Positions 23,034-34,022 of a DNA stretch of 64,000 nucleotides are shown here, one piece after another (the stretch's first letter is position 1; each line of letters starts with the position of its first letter). The notes below the pieces were generated by a model. The model saw only the letters and a list, made by a program, of their open reading frames with translations. It did no database searches and was not told the DNA's origin. Position numbers and translations under genes: made by a program. The DNA comes from Gymnothorax reevesii (taxonomy: Eukaryota; Chordata; Actinopteri; Anguilliformes; Muraenidae). The stretch lies in assembly GCA_029721435.1 (NCBI GenBank), contig CM056592.1:34793611-34857610 (forward strand), in the 5' to 3' direction.

Positions 23034-24547
23034 TATACTCAGCAACAAAAGTTTCTGTGACACCAATATTGTTAATTATTTTTCATAACGCAATTATGAA
23101 ATTGTCATACATGGTGATATCAGACTGAAACAGTACACGTAAACACAACATTGAAATGGAAATCATGAAAATGCGAGAAAATGACTTTGCACGTGAAAAT
23201 GTGCGTAAATCATGCTTGTGGATGGCAATAAAAGAGGAGAATTTTTGGAATGTTCACATTGTGCCTGATGAACGACGGAAGCATCACTTATCGAAAACAC
23301 AGCCATTTCGGATCAGGAACTCTACCCTCTAAATGCCAAGACTGTCTGAAAATGATCGGTGGAGGGCCATTGGGATGATTGAATCCGGAACCTCGCAGAG
23401 GGAAGTTGCTCATCGCCTGAATGTCCACCGAAACACCATTTGGAACTTATGGCAGCGTCATCAGCAGACAAGACATGTCAGAGACCGTCCTCGCAGCGGC
23501 CGTCCACGAGTAACCACTCCCAGACAGGACAACTGGATTCGAACAACCCATCTCCAAAATCGATTCCAACCTGCAACCATAACTGCAAGAACGATACCTG
23601 GTTTGAGGCGACTGTCTGCACAGACAATCCGTCGCCGTCTCCGTCATTTTGGCATTGTCCCACGTCGGCCAGCAAGACGTCCAATACTCACAGTACAACA
23701 CCGACGACTGCGTCTACAGTGGGCACAACAACATCGACGGTGGATCCAACGTCAGTGGGATCTTGTACTCTTCACTGATGAATCAAGATTCATGCTTAAC
23801 CGATGTGATGGTCGTTTACGTGTATACCGTCGACGTGGAGAACGTTATGCCAACAACTGTGTTCAGGAATTTGATCGTTTTGGAGGTGGTAGTGTCATGA
23901 TTTGGGGAGGGATCACGGCTAGAAACAGAACAGATTTGCTTGTTATTGATGGAAATCTGACAGGTCAAAGATATCGCGATGAAGTGCTACGGCCATTGGT
24001 GGTACCGTTTTTGATGCAACATGGTCCCGGAATAACGCTGCAACATGATAACGCCAGACCACACGTTGCAAGGATTGTACAGAGGTATCTGATGCAACAA
24101 CATGTCAATGTCCTGCCATGGCCAGCCAGATCCCCAGACATGTCCCCAATCGAGCATCTTTGGGACGAGATGGATCGACGTTTGCGGCGGTTGGATAACC
24201 TGCCAGCTACACTCCAGGAATTGCGACAACGTCTACGTCAGATTTGGAATGACATCCCACAGCAATTTCTGGCACATCTGATTCGGTCCATGCGCCGGAG
24301 ATGCGTTGCTTGCATCATGGCACGAGGAAGTCACACCCGGTATTGAAGTGTGAAGGTCACAATTGGTTAGACGTCAGACAAGTGCTTCATGACGCATGAA
24401 AATGAAATTTTTCGTTTTGAGTGACGTTGGCACTGAAAAGTCAGTGTTTCTCCTGTTAAATAAACATATTGATTGCATTGAGATCTTTGCGTGTCATTTA
24501 TAACATACACATAAATGGTGTCACAGAAACTTTTGTTGCTGAGTATA
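23034..24547 (+). mobile_element. Complete Tc1-family transposon, apparently intact
   Basis: The element spans 23,036-24,545 (1510 bp) and is flanked by TA on both sides (23,034-23,035 and 24,546-24,547), the Tc1/mariner target duplication. The terminal inverted repeats are identical over about 30 bases, each beginning TACTCAGCAACAAAAGTTTC on its own strand. The interior holds one uninterrupted transposase gene and an AATAAA polyadenylation-type signal at 24,459-24,464 before the right end. A TATA-like ATAAAAG lies about 100 bases before the start codon. Perfect ends plus an open gene indicate a young insertion, in contrast to the other, decayed Tc1 copies in the window. Confidence 0.95.
23333..24346 (+). 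CDS. Tc1-family transposase, full length, DD34E
   Basis: A 337-residue protein that would bind its element's terminal repeats, excise the element and reinsert it at TA sites. The N-terminal half carries paired-type DNA-binding helix-turn-helix regions (about residues 10-45 and 75-110) joined by a GRPR hook at 56-59. Basic stretches near 100-118 could serve in nuclear import. The catalytic core has the three acidic residues: Asp149 in LFTDESRF, Asp239 in QHDNARPH and Glu274 in SPIEHLWDE. Exactly 34 residues lie between the last two, the Tc1 spacing. The GGGSVMIWGG block at 184-193 is also typical. The length matches the usual 330-350 residues. The ATG has A at -3 and is the first in frame; the frame ends TGA with no frameshift or stop. 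Whether it is active cannot be told from sequence. Confidence 0.95.
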   Translation: MPRLSENDRWRAIGMIESGTSQREVAHRLNVHRNTIWNLWQRHQQTRHVRDRPRSGRPRVTTPRQDNWIRTTHLQNRFQPATITARTIPGLRRLSAQTIRRRLRHFGIVPRRPARRPILTVQHRRLRLQWAQQHRRWIQRQWDLVLFTDESRFMLNRCDGRLRVYRRRGERYANNCVQEFDRFGGGSVMIWGGITARNRTDLLVIDGNLTGQRYRDEVLRPLVVPFLMQHGPGITLQHDNARPHVARIVQRYLMQQHVNVLPWPARSPDMSPIEHLWDEMDRRLRRLDNLPATLQELRQRLRQIWNDIPQQFLAHLIRSMRRRCVACIMARGSHTRY

Positions 24548-25164
24548 CTTTACTAAAATCACGTATAATGCTCTACATGACCACAGTAAACTCCAGTGTT
24601 CATTGCCAAAGTTTTATTTAAAAAAAAAAGAGAATAATCGTATCATATTTTACTGGACTGACTTTCCTCAAACTTCAGGGCCTACAGTTTTATCTGATTG
24701 TGTCGCTGCGTGGTGGGGGGGGGGGAGTCACTTCGAATGGCTAAAATCAGTGAATGCCTCTTTAAGATCGACTCATTAAGAAACACGAGTATTGAATGTT
24801 TTTTTTCAATACTGAAGAGGGGAAAGGATAATGAAAGTAACAGCCAGTGATGAAATGCTGTCCCAGATGTATTGACATACTGTTGAATCAGATATATAAT
24901 CAGTGTCACTGGATGCACATTGCAAAAATGTTATTGAGCGTTTGGTGATATAGCTGCTCCCCACCAGCAGAATGTAGCTGAGCAGTTTATAAATAATATT
25001 TATGTCATTGATGTTCTGGAATGCCGTATTACTGCAGTGCGGTGTTCTTAGAGCCTACTCTCCCTACAGTGTAAAACCCATTGGCCAATCCATTTATCTA
25101 TTCATACAGGAGTACTGTGTCTTTCACCACAGAAGTGATTGTGGAAATTTTATTCAGCTGTGAA
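24548..25164. other. Intergenic DNA, no gene seen
   Basis: AT-rich sequence right of the Tc1 element, with a poly-G run near 24,716-24,726. No gene or repeat family is recognised. Confidence 0.5.
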
Positions 25165-25425
25165 ACCATGGGCTGGGCATTTTTATCACTGCCGCCTCAC
25201 AGCAAGACGTTCGTGGTTTCGAATCCACCCTGGGGCTTTTCTGTGTGAAGTTTGCATGCTCTCTCCGTGTTGGCCTGGATTTCCTTTGTGAACTTTGGTT
25301 TCCTCCAACAGACGCGCGCTAGGCTAGTTGGAGCCCATTGGTATGACTGAATTATATGTTGACATGAGATAGCTGAAAAATACCTGAAAGTGCCATTAAA
25401 CAATAAAGAATCAATCAATCCCTCA
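25165..25425 (+). mobile_element. tRNA-derived SINE, diverged
   Basis: CACTGCCGCCTCACAGCAAG is followed by a box B-like GGTTTCGAATCC near 25,214-25,225. A body with TTCTGTGTGAAGTTTGCATG and TTTCCTCCAACAG then leads to a 3' end AATAAAGAATCAATCAATC. This order of modules is a dispersed element common in teleosts with a tRNA-like head. Box A is poorly conserved and the body has small changes throughout, so this is an old copy. Confidence 0.6.
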
Positions 25426-25740
25426 AGCCTTTCTGTTTGGCTGCAGTCAAATTTTAAGCACAATCTTATATTGCCATGTACATGTTGTTCTGGCATCAAA
25501 AAAAAAAAATACTCGTCGAAGACTAATATTATAGTCCGCAACAGTGTTTGCCGAGAAGTTTTTGAGCCACGCCCTCTAGATGGGACCTTTTCCATGACGT
25601 AGCCATGTGGACTACGTCTAATTGTGGAATTCTGATACAAGGGGGAATCTACAGAAGGCTGGACTATGAGGGTCCAGTTCAGCCTTGGCGTTCATGTCCG
25701 TGGCCTGCGTGTGTGAGATACACCCTGATTATTGCATCAG

Positions 25741-25962
25741 GTGCAGGGCAGGGTTGGGTTCAATTACTTTTTGTACATTTTCCAATTACAATTACAGTAA
25801 TTATAATCAATTACTTTCGTAATTGTAATTTAATTGATTTTTTTTTTGTGTGTGAAAAGAAATTGTAATTGAACATTCTGTCCGGAAATTAATTGTAATT
25901 GTAATTACAATTACAATCATTTGTACTTGAAAAAAGTTATTGAACCCAACCCTGATGCAGAG
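25741..25962. mobile_element. hAT-like MITE rich in AATTAC repeats
   Basis: The element spans about 25,749-25,954 (206 bp). The ends are inverted: CAGGGTTGGGTTCAATTACT at the left pairs with the reverse complement of the right end, with one mismatch in the first 20. The flanking 8-mers GTGCAGGG and ATGCAGAG match at six of eight positions, a plausible decayed hAT target duplication. The interior is built almost entirely of AATTAC/GTAATT words, so it can fold along its whole length. It is non-coding. Confidence 0.75.
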
Positions 25963-26566
25963 TGTGGCAGAGGAGGAGACAGAAAGATAAGGCGGAGAAG
26001 TGGGCGGAGTTAAACCACACATGGATCCGTATGTGAAACACATCTGTGTTTAATACGGGCACTTTTCGGCGTAAATGTCGAAAGTCCCTCGAGTTGAGTT
26101 TGAAGGAGACAAACGTGTCAGCTGACACGAGTGCCCGGTGACCCCCAGTCCTGAACTGATACTCAGTTACACCAAATAATTGAGGATGTGCGCTATCTGT
26201 CAAAGCGCGGCCTCTCATCAACGCGCTTTTGTGATAATTTTATCAGGGAGCTCATAAAATCCCTGCACTCCTGCAATCAATACCTTGAAGACTGTGTTCC
26301 AGCAGCTCTTGGCCCTCTGACCCGCGCTCTGCTATCTCGGTGAGACCGAGCAGGCAGTGAGTATGAAGCAGGTCAGAGCTGAGGGTGGATTAGTGGGTCC
26401 TTAACCAAAGGAAATGTGAGCACACTGCCCGTCCAAATTAGCATGTATAAGTGAATTTCAGTCTGCCTTCTATTCTTAACACCCGTGAAGAGCTGTAGTT
26501 TGTTAACTCCTGACGTCTCAAGTTCGGCTCCTTGATAAGATATAACCAGAGCTGTCTTTGAATTCC
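25963..26566. other. Intergenic DNA, no gene seen
   Basis: Unique-looking sequence between two MITEs. No supported gene. Confidence 0.5.
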
Positions 26567-26782
26567 TTATAATTCAGTGGTGTACTTTTAGGGTATAAGT
26601 ATAGAGAGTATACCCATCTCTTTTTCCCTTAATCTACAGTATAGCCACCTATCAGCCAATGGGCGAGTATACTCATCTAGCTGGGTATAGGAGGGTATAC
26701 GCACTTCCTCCTTTCTGATCTGCCCATCTAGCAAATATATCATACTCACTTCTCCAGGGACCGGTACACCACTGCTTACAAT
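26567..26782. mobile_element. hAT-like MITE, about 200 bp
   Basis: The element spans about 26,575-26,774 and begins CAGTGGTGTAC and ends GTACACCACTG, an 11-bp perfect inverted repeat with the CAGTG start usual for hAT elements. Neighbouring 8-mers TTATAATT and TTACAATT match at seven of eight positions with one extra base on the right, consistent with an 8-bp target duplication. The interior carries several GTATAC words and no coding frame. Confidence 0.75.
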
Positions 26783-27769
26783 TTAAATTTTAATGAAGAG
26801 GGTCAGATGGAGCCACACAAACTGAAACCCCGCAAAGACTACGAGCAGAAAGAAAGGAATCAAACTTGACAGGACAGTCCGTTCCCACAACTTCCCTTCT
26901 TCAAGGGCGCTTTCTGCGGAGGAGGATACAAATCTTGCCCTTGGGAATGGGATGTTGTCCCCTAATGTCCTGCGACGTTTGCATTTTCGGCGTAAAAGGG
27001 ACCGTGTTTGGGCCGGGATTTGAATATAGTGGCGGTGTGGCCGCGACAGGCAGCGGCGGGTTGAAGCGTAATCGCAGATCAGCTTCGGTAGATGGAGCCT
27101 CCTGGTTTGGCACACGGAGATCTGTGAAAGTGGCAGCGGAGGGTAATTCAATGTGGCACGGTCATCAAGTGAGCTTCCCCCAGCGCCGCCATGTTTGTCC
27201 GATTCTCAGTTCGCTACATAATTATATTATCATCAGCACCGTGGGTTCAGGCACCAGCACTCAGGTGGGGTTGGGGGCTCGCCTTTCTGAAAACACTTCA
27301 TATCCAATACGTGCCAATTTTCTTTTGAAAATATATTATGAGAAGGGGTCTCCGTGCTGCCCCCTGGAGGTTTTGTCTGGTTTTGCAGTCATAGATATTG
27401 TCCAAAACAACCTCCTGACCGCTGTGCCCTTAAAACACGAAATGTCTGCGAAACATACTGCATTTGCCTACTATATATCTGAATGCTAGCAGGTTTCATT
27501 CAGTTGAGTACACTGGATGGAAAAGGTTGTCAACCCTTCTGCCTGACAAAAGACATTTCTGTCGCCATTAGCTTACCAGTGGAGCGATGTAATTCATACA
27601 TTTGCTTAAATATTTATTGTAACTAAATATATTACTAGTAGCATGCAGAGCATGTTTGGGGCGAGCACAGTGAACAGCAGAGCCCGCCTCCTTTAAAGCC
27701 TTTAGCAAGCTAAATGTACGTAGAGATGATAAAACAATAACTCTGTAAACAAAACTATAACAAGAGGCT
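26783..27769. other. Intergenic DNA, one unsupported long frame
   Basis: A 207-codon open frame on the plus strand (26,866-27,489) is the longest unexplained one outside repeats. It is Gly/Ser rich at the start, has no recognisable domain, and an overlapping minus-strand frame of 122 codons runs through the same region. Chance seems likely given locally raised GC. Confidence 0.4.
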
Positions 27770-27900
27770 CATCAGAGCCTGTACTCGGGCCTGACGTAGG
27801 CCTGGGCCAATCACGAAACAGCGCTCAGCATGAGCGGAAACAGCAATGAGCAGGACTATCCTGCGACCCGGAAAAAAACAAGAGGCTCCTCAGAGCCTGG
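27770..27900. repeat. Repeated GAGGCTC-GAGCCT hairpin motif
   Basis: CAAGAGGCTCATCAGAGCCT at 27,771-27,790 and a near-identical copy at 27,879-27,898 (one base changed) bracket about 88 bases. Each copy is itself a small palindrome. They may mark a short insertion next to the Harbinger element, or a duplicated end of another repeat. Confidence 0.5.
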
Positions 27901-28134
27901 GGGGGTGTACTACAAAGCAAGATAAGTGGGTTAGCGAGGCATTTCGAGCCTAAACCCAGGCTTTTCAATGTCAGGAAGGTGCCTTTTTTAAAGTGGCTCG
28001 ATTACCATGGTAACTTAGGCTGCAAACTTAACCTGGTCGAGAGCAAGTTATGTGCAGAGTTTCGGCTATACATGTGCTGCCTTATAGCACCTCCTTTGAA
28101 GTTGGCATCACCTTTCTTGAAGAATCCTGTGGAC

Positions 28135-28432
28135 TTTGGTGCACGAAACGAACGCGGTTCTCTTCCGTGGGAGACTGACCTGTTGACCTGTTCGCTTTTT
28201 CTGACGATATTCTCTATGAACGCTACAGATTCTCAGCTGAGGGAATCCGTTACTTATGCGATCTCCTGGAGCCAAATATTGGCAGTGTGGCAAAGAGAGG
28301 CACTTAAGTTGCACAAACAGTATGCATAATGTTACGGTTTTTTGTTTATTTATTTATTTACTTACTTATTTATTTCAATAATTTTGCCACGGGAACCAAC
28401 AACATTCAGTTGGTGATGCAGAAGACATGATC
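28135..28432 (+). pseudogene. Broken Harbinger transposase fragments
   Basis: In the frame starting at 28,203 the sequence reads DDILYERYRFSAEGIRYL, followed by CDLLEP. This matches the N-terminal region of Harbinger transposases and the related vertebrate protein HARBI1. A second piece, HSVGDAEDMIK at about 28,402-28,434, corresponds to the next conserved block (SVGDAE) of the same family, but lies in a different frame after a (TTTA)n interruption. The catalytic region is not recognisable, so this is a dead copy. Confidence 0.75.
28337..28375. repeat. (TTTA)n microsatellite
   Basis: About nine tetranucleotide units with two TTAC variants, lying between the two transposase fragments. Confidence 0.85.
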
Positions 28433-29350
28433 AAAAATATTGTATGCGTGCTATACATTTTACACAGCAACCCATTAAAATTATTTAAATAATTATGAAA
28501 GTAAAGCAGCATAGGGCGAACTACTTGAAATGTAATCATGCTTTGTTTTAACTTGCTGCCATGTCCTCTTGACAGTGCTGGTGCTGCAACTACTAAAGCG
28601 TATTCAACTATTAAATAGTATTTTATGACACAGGACTACTGTGAATTTGCAGTCGTGCAACTGGTTAGGGTTAGTGGTAGAATACGATTTTATTAAAATT
28701 ATGCTGTACAAAAGAAAAGCAATGAAAAAAATACTTTCAATCAAAAACAAGGAAACTAGTAAAATGGAGTTTACTATTCGTATTTATCAGTCAGATAATA
28801 TTCAATCTATAATTTAATTTCACTTTGTTTCATTTGGACTAGAGACTAAAGTGATTTACTCTGGTCAATCAGAGGACTGACACATTTACACGGTCAGCAA
28901 TGTTTCGCCAGAATTCCTCTCTGGCCTTATTACAACCAACAGGAATACATATACTAACATAAATCTCAATTACAATTCCCCAAGTGTCTATCCGAGTAAG
29001 CGAATGTGAAATCGTGCAGTCTTTCAAAGTGTCCAACCAATCAGTGTAAAAATTCATATGTCTCCAAATAAGCCGCTGGGGCGCCCCCTGGTGCCGCGGG
29101 GGGAGACATCCTGCTGTCGTCCTAATCCTGGATCAGATAGCTTCCTCGGAGGAACATTCAGCATGCGATTGGTCATTTTATGGAGGGAAATACAGTAAAC
29201 TGATGCATGGAACGCCCTTTAATTGAGAGTACTCACGGCGTTAAAAGCACAAAGTCGAGGTTAACAAAGAAAGATTATAACCACTGTTGTGATACGGAAA
29301 CTTAGACTCGTGGCCTACCGGCCTGAGCAGAAATTATGTACACATGTATA

Positions 29351-32300
29351 AATCTGTATCTGCTTATCCGCGATATTACATAGGTCGTCAGACGTTAAAG
29401 CTTAAAAGCGAATTTCGAGCAGCCGGAAGATGACAGACATACACACATACATACAAACAGAGGGTGCATTGAGCGATGAATGTGGATGTGCGCATGCGTG
29501 ATATCGAGCAGCCGGTCGGTTGATAACATACATACAAACAGCGGGCGCAATTATGCTGACTAATAAGGGACTCACTGCGCTTGCCCTAATTAATAAACTT
29601 TGAGCACAAAAAAAATGTTTTTAGATTTAAGGAGGATTTGTTGCTGTATCATTGCAATTTTTTTGTTTATTTGTAAATAAATTCACTTGTATTCAGTTGT
29701 ACTGCATAGCTGGAAGTAAATGAATCAGTTAAAGGGTTAATTATGCGCAATATTTTATTTAATTTTATTTAGAAATAGCAGGATGCGCAGGTGTTTTCAT
29801 GGTTTTGCAGGAAAACACTTTTCAGGAAGTAAACAGTTCTCTCAGATGGAAAGGCTGTCCTGCCCAAGCTTTTGGGTGGTCCTGGCAAAGAATAGCCCAT
29901 TAGCGTTAGCTTTGTAGCTCTTATCCCTCGTTCCCCCACCCCCACCACCACCGCTGCAGGCGTTTTGAGTCCAGGTGGCAGCTGTGCGGTAACCACAAAC
30001 GGTCAAAGCCATCTTTTCAGATGCAGAGTGAAGCAACACGACGGCCGTCTGTCTCTTTGCCAATTTATCTAGCATCTTCGCACTACCGTTTGTAAGATGA
30101 AAGATTGCCTTATTAGCCTACAGGTAGATGTGAATGCAGCGTGATTTTGACTCAAAAGCCGATTTCTCCTCTCATGTAAGACCCAGGGGTGCAGAGCCTC
30201 TGAGTATCAGGGTCTTGGGCCTATGATGGAGAGAGGATTTCACACTGCATTCATGGGTAATTCAGTTTTCTTATGGGGATTCCTCCAATGGGAAAAGCTA
30301 CACCAGCAGGCCAAGGCTCCCTGATCATTAGAATTTTAAATGATTAATATGATGTAACAGACAAAAACCTTGCCATACCCAATAGTTGCCGGTAAATTTA
30401 ACAACCTCCAACATCTCTGAAAGAGGCATGTTGGCTGTGCAGGAAAACACTGTAAAAAATGCGAGAAAAAAACACAGTGTCAGTTAGATCTGGGTGGAAT
30501 ATTTTCTCGAACATAGCTTTCTTCAAACTCCCTTAAGCGTTGCATGAGTGGATGTGAGAAGGGAAATTGTCCTTAATTAACACTGCGTTGGGAAAAGGTT
30601 ATCTTCACGTGTCACTGATCAGGGCATGAAAAAGTTCCTTTAATTGGGGATGAGAAACCATTGACCGGAAGAGAAGGGGTGGGCTTTTAGCACAGGTTCT
30701 GATAATGCCTTATAATTGGCAAGAAATTTGTCATGTGAAATTCCTGCACATACCCTCGAAGGCTTGCTCTTTTAAAATAAGATGAATTAAGTCGCGGCTT
30801 CAGTTCTAATTGTGTATTCCAAGATAATGAGTTGAACGTTGAAGCAATTATGCCTTTGTATTTTTTTTTAACGTGCCACTTTTACATTCCTGCCGGTTTG
30901 AGAGGTCATTGGGAATTACTGACGCTGCGTCTCATTGACGAGAAAGTAAATTGAATTGTGTTAAATTAATGAACTTGAATGCAATACCTTTCTCCCTGTC
31001 TCAACACTTGAGGGAAGGTGGTGAAACGAAGATCAACCCTCTAATCCTGTTCATTATCGCTCTGCAATTCCGGCAGCGTGTTTGAGTTCTCGGTTCGTGA
31101 GGTGCAAAGTCAGTTCCCAGCTCGTGAGCTGATGCTAAATCATTATTTAGTCAATTGTACTCAGTGACAGACAGTTAATAAATATTGATATGATTTAAAA
31201 CCATATGTATGTTAATTGCTCATAATGGTGACTGTGCCAATTACGCAATGTGGAACCAAAGCTCTACAAATGGGGAGGCCAAATAGTCCATATATACTCT
31301 GAAGAGCTGGTAATGAAAGTCATTAAGAATTTACACCCGGGGGGGAAAAAGTAAAATTATAAGGAAAAAAGGAATCAGCACAGGTTATTTTGAATTGGCA
31401 CTTTCTTAGCAACGCACTTTAAAGGGCCAAAGGCTGCTAACACCCAATAGGTTACACATAAAAAAGGTATAATGTTCTGTAAGAGAATTGTTCCTGCATG
31501 CTGGAGAATTGAGCTACCTTTTGCTTTATTAAAATCTCTCTCTCATGAAATGAATTCTTTTTAGTGAGGAGCTATTGCATGCGAATGGCAGAGTGGTATA
31601 TCGGCTGGAGGAAGAACCTGACGTCCTGTCGGGTGTGGCCACTGCCGGAGAGGCATCCTGCCCCTTATTTTAGAAGCAAGTCTGACGTTCACCATGTTAA
31701 ATGCGCAGTGCTTCGTTTTCTACCTCTCGCTGGGAATGTTAATAAAGTAGCCTGTGCTCTCTCCGCAAGCGCCGCAGATTGGATCACGAACGGTTTTCAA
31801 CCTCTGCCTGCCGCTCCATCCCTCCAGCACAAACAATGAGAGAATCCCAGTGGGTCTATCAAAGGACATATAAACGAGTGCGACCGCGGCCGAATCCCAC
31901 CACGGGCGGTGATTAGAGAAAAGTTTGTTCCGAGCGCTCGCCGTCCGAGCCGCTTTCTCATGCTTTATATACACACGCGGACACCGAGCATCTTCCCCTC
32001 GCCGTTATTGCTTTGTTTCTACTACAGCCGGGCTTATTATCATGCCGGGGCACTGCCGACGCGCGGGGAAGATGCGGGGAGAAAGCGCTGACGATGCAGC
32101 GGCCCAGAATACCAATACCTGTAATTCACTCTGCAGCTGTTTTAGCACCGAACGCTAATGGTCACAGCAGAGCCCGCGCATCGTTTGAGACACACTAATG
32201 CCAGCAGAAGGGGTGCGTGTAGCGCCGGGTGATTAAATTAGAAGTTTAGGCAGATCTTCGAGTATGTAATTTGTAGAGTTTGCTAACCAAAAAAAAAAAA

Positions 32301-33785
32301 GAAATAGGAGGGGAAGGAAAGGCTACATACAAACAAACAAAGAATGAGGCGCTGGAGACGACAACAGCCTCGTTAATTAGCTTGTTAGAAGCAAGTGCTG
32401 CATGCGAGGCCTGAATGAGAACGAAGTGAGGGTGGGGGGAGAGGGCGAGGGAAGGAATGGGGGGTTAACGGAGAGGGGGAGCGGATGAGCCGAAGTTGGG
32501 TCAGCCGACAACTTTGTTTAATTCTCACGGTTCTGCTGAGCGATTGGGATGGCCGGGGCATGGGGTAGGGAATGAGATTGTGGCATACACCGGGGCAGGC
32601 TGATGAAGTCATTACACCGGTCCCCCTCCAGTGCTCAATCATCGTGACACATCAATAGGCGCTCGGGATGGTCATTCTTCAAAACGCAACCAGCCCACCT
32701 TGCCCACAGTGCTAATCGCTACAATCATTCAGTGTGGGGTCTGAAACCGAGCCCACCCCCACCTGCATCCCTCCTTTACCATTGTCAACAAACCCCCCCC
32801 CCAGTGAACACCCCTCTACTCTTCGATGTTCCTGCCAGGTCCAATTCAGGCAATATCCACACTGGAAATGACCGACAAATTAGCTAGTGATCGACAGATG
32901 TTGCTGCAACCTTTATTCATTTGGACAAATTCAATTTGAGGTCATTGGAGTTATTCAGATGGCTGGGCAGTTTCTATTAGCTCAGGATGCCAGCATGGAC
33001 ATGTGAAAATGATTTGCATTTAGAATATCAAGAGTACGGGAGGCAGTTATGTACTTGTAGTACAACAGAAAATTATGAAAATGCAGCAGTCACTAGCACT
33101 AGCCATATGATCATTTTACATTAGCCTCCAGTTTAAGAGCACCAAATGAGCTTGATGTTATTCTGGGCAATTCAGTGATATCACGGGCCATGGAGGTCAA
33201 TAAGGAGAAAGTGGGTATGCTATCCCGTGTATATCAATATCTTGTTCGCTGTTAGGTGATTACACAGTACATTGACAGAAAGACATGGATATATTTCGTA
33301 TACCTGCGCACACCCTCCACTACGCCACTGGGCCAAATTGGTATAGCCAGTTCATGGGCTTACAAGAAAGCATTATTATGGCAAGCAAGCCAGCCAGATA
33401 ACAATGATCGTAAACTGACTACCTGATTACATGTATGGCTGGCCTGCCAGCTCACATAATGTAGCTAACTGTTACGGGGTGTTGATCACCAGTTGTTCAG
33501 ATTGTTTGTTTGTAACTTATATGATCGAAATAGTTCATGGAAACATCATATTGAAGATACATATCGATGTGTTCATGATGACACATTGAGAATCTCTTAC
33601 AGTCTTGCGCAAAATAATAGGTTAAAGGTGCTTGTCAATTGAATGAGATGAATAGTCGTGCCATGTGATGGACGTCTTACATAACCACCTCAAAGACCAC
33701 TGCATTGTACCTTATAGCCGCGTTTCATTAATTTGCTTGACTTGCATGATGCAACTGATTGCATCATCAGCACAGTACTGTAACT
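29351..33785. other. Transposon-poor intergenic DNA, candidate regulatory blocks
   Basis: Around 29,417-29,545 a diverged duplication repeats TCGAGCAGCCGG and ACATACATACAAACAG at a spacing of about 90 bases. From about 30,480 to 32,680 the sequence is unique and has many AATTAA/TTAATT words, for example near 30,950, 31,175-31,230 and 32,370, alternating with CG-rich stretches at 31,880-32,200. This resembles conserved developmental enhancers, but that is only an impression. Open frames at 31,564-32,198 overlap on both strands and are unsupported. Confidence 0.4.
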
Positions 33786-33789
33786 GTGT

Positions 33790-34022
33790 TGGACTGGCCT
33801 GGTCATTAACCTGACCTCAGTCCCATTGAGAATCTCTGGTCCATCATCAGGTCAAGGCTGCAGCAAAAGGACTGCAGCACACAAGTCAGAGTCATCGATG
33901 CAGGTGTCCCGGTGTAGCATCACGATGAAGAAATCGAGGCAACCTGCAAAAACCTGGTCAGTTTCATGCCAAAACGGGTGGAACAGCTTATCGAGAACCG
34001 TGGAGGACGCATCTCGTACTGA
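33790..34022 (+). pseudogene. Tc1-like transposase 3' fragment
   Basis: The frame through 33,813 reads DLSPIENLWSIIRSRLQ, the conserved segment around the third catalytic residue (Glu) of Tc1 transposases. Downstream, CKNLVSFMPKRVEQLIENRG, then GRISY and a stop at 34,020-34,022, fits the usual C-terminus. A frame change is needed between the two parts and a stop codon lies just upstream. The N-terminal two thirds and both transposon ends are not recognisable. Confidence 0.75.

Larger units (their letters stand above)
27901..29350 (+). mobile_element. Decayed PIF/Harbinger-type transposon
   Basis: The left end GGGGGTGTACTACAAAGCAA and the following GTGGGTTAGCGAGG resemble the start of a fish Harbinger family, and broken transposase pieces follow inside. 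The right boundary is not certain: sequence up to about 29,350 has the same character, but no matching inverted end or 3-bp target duplication was found. The interior includes a (TTTA)n tract and long AT-rich stretches. Confidence 0.6.

Noticed and set aside
26866..27489. A 207-codon plus-strand frame as a possible host gene
   Set aside because: No domain, no exon context, an overlapping minus-strand frame, and local GC high enough to make chance frames of this length plausible.
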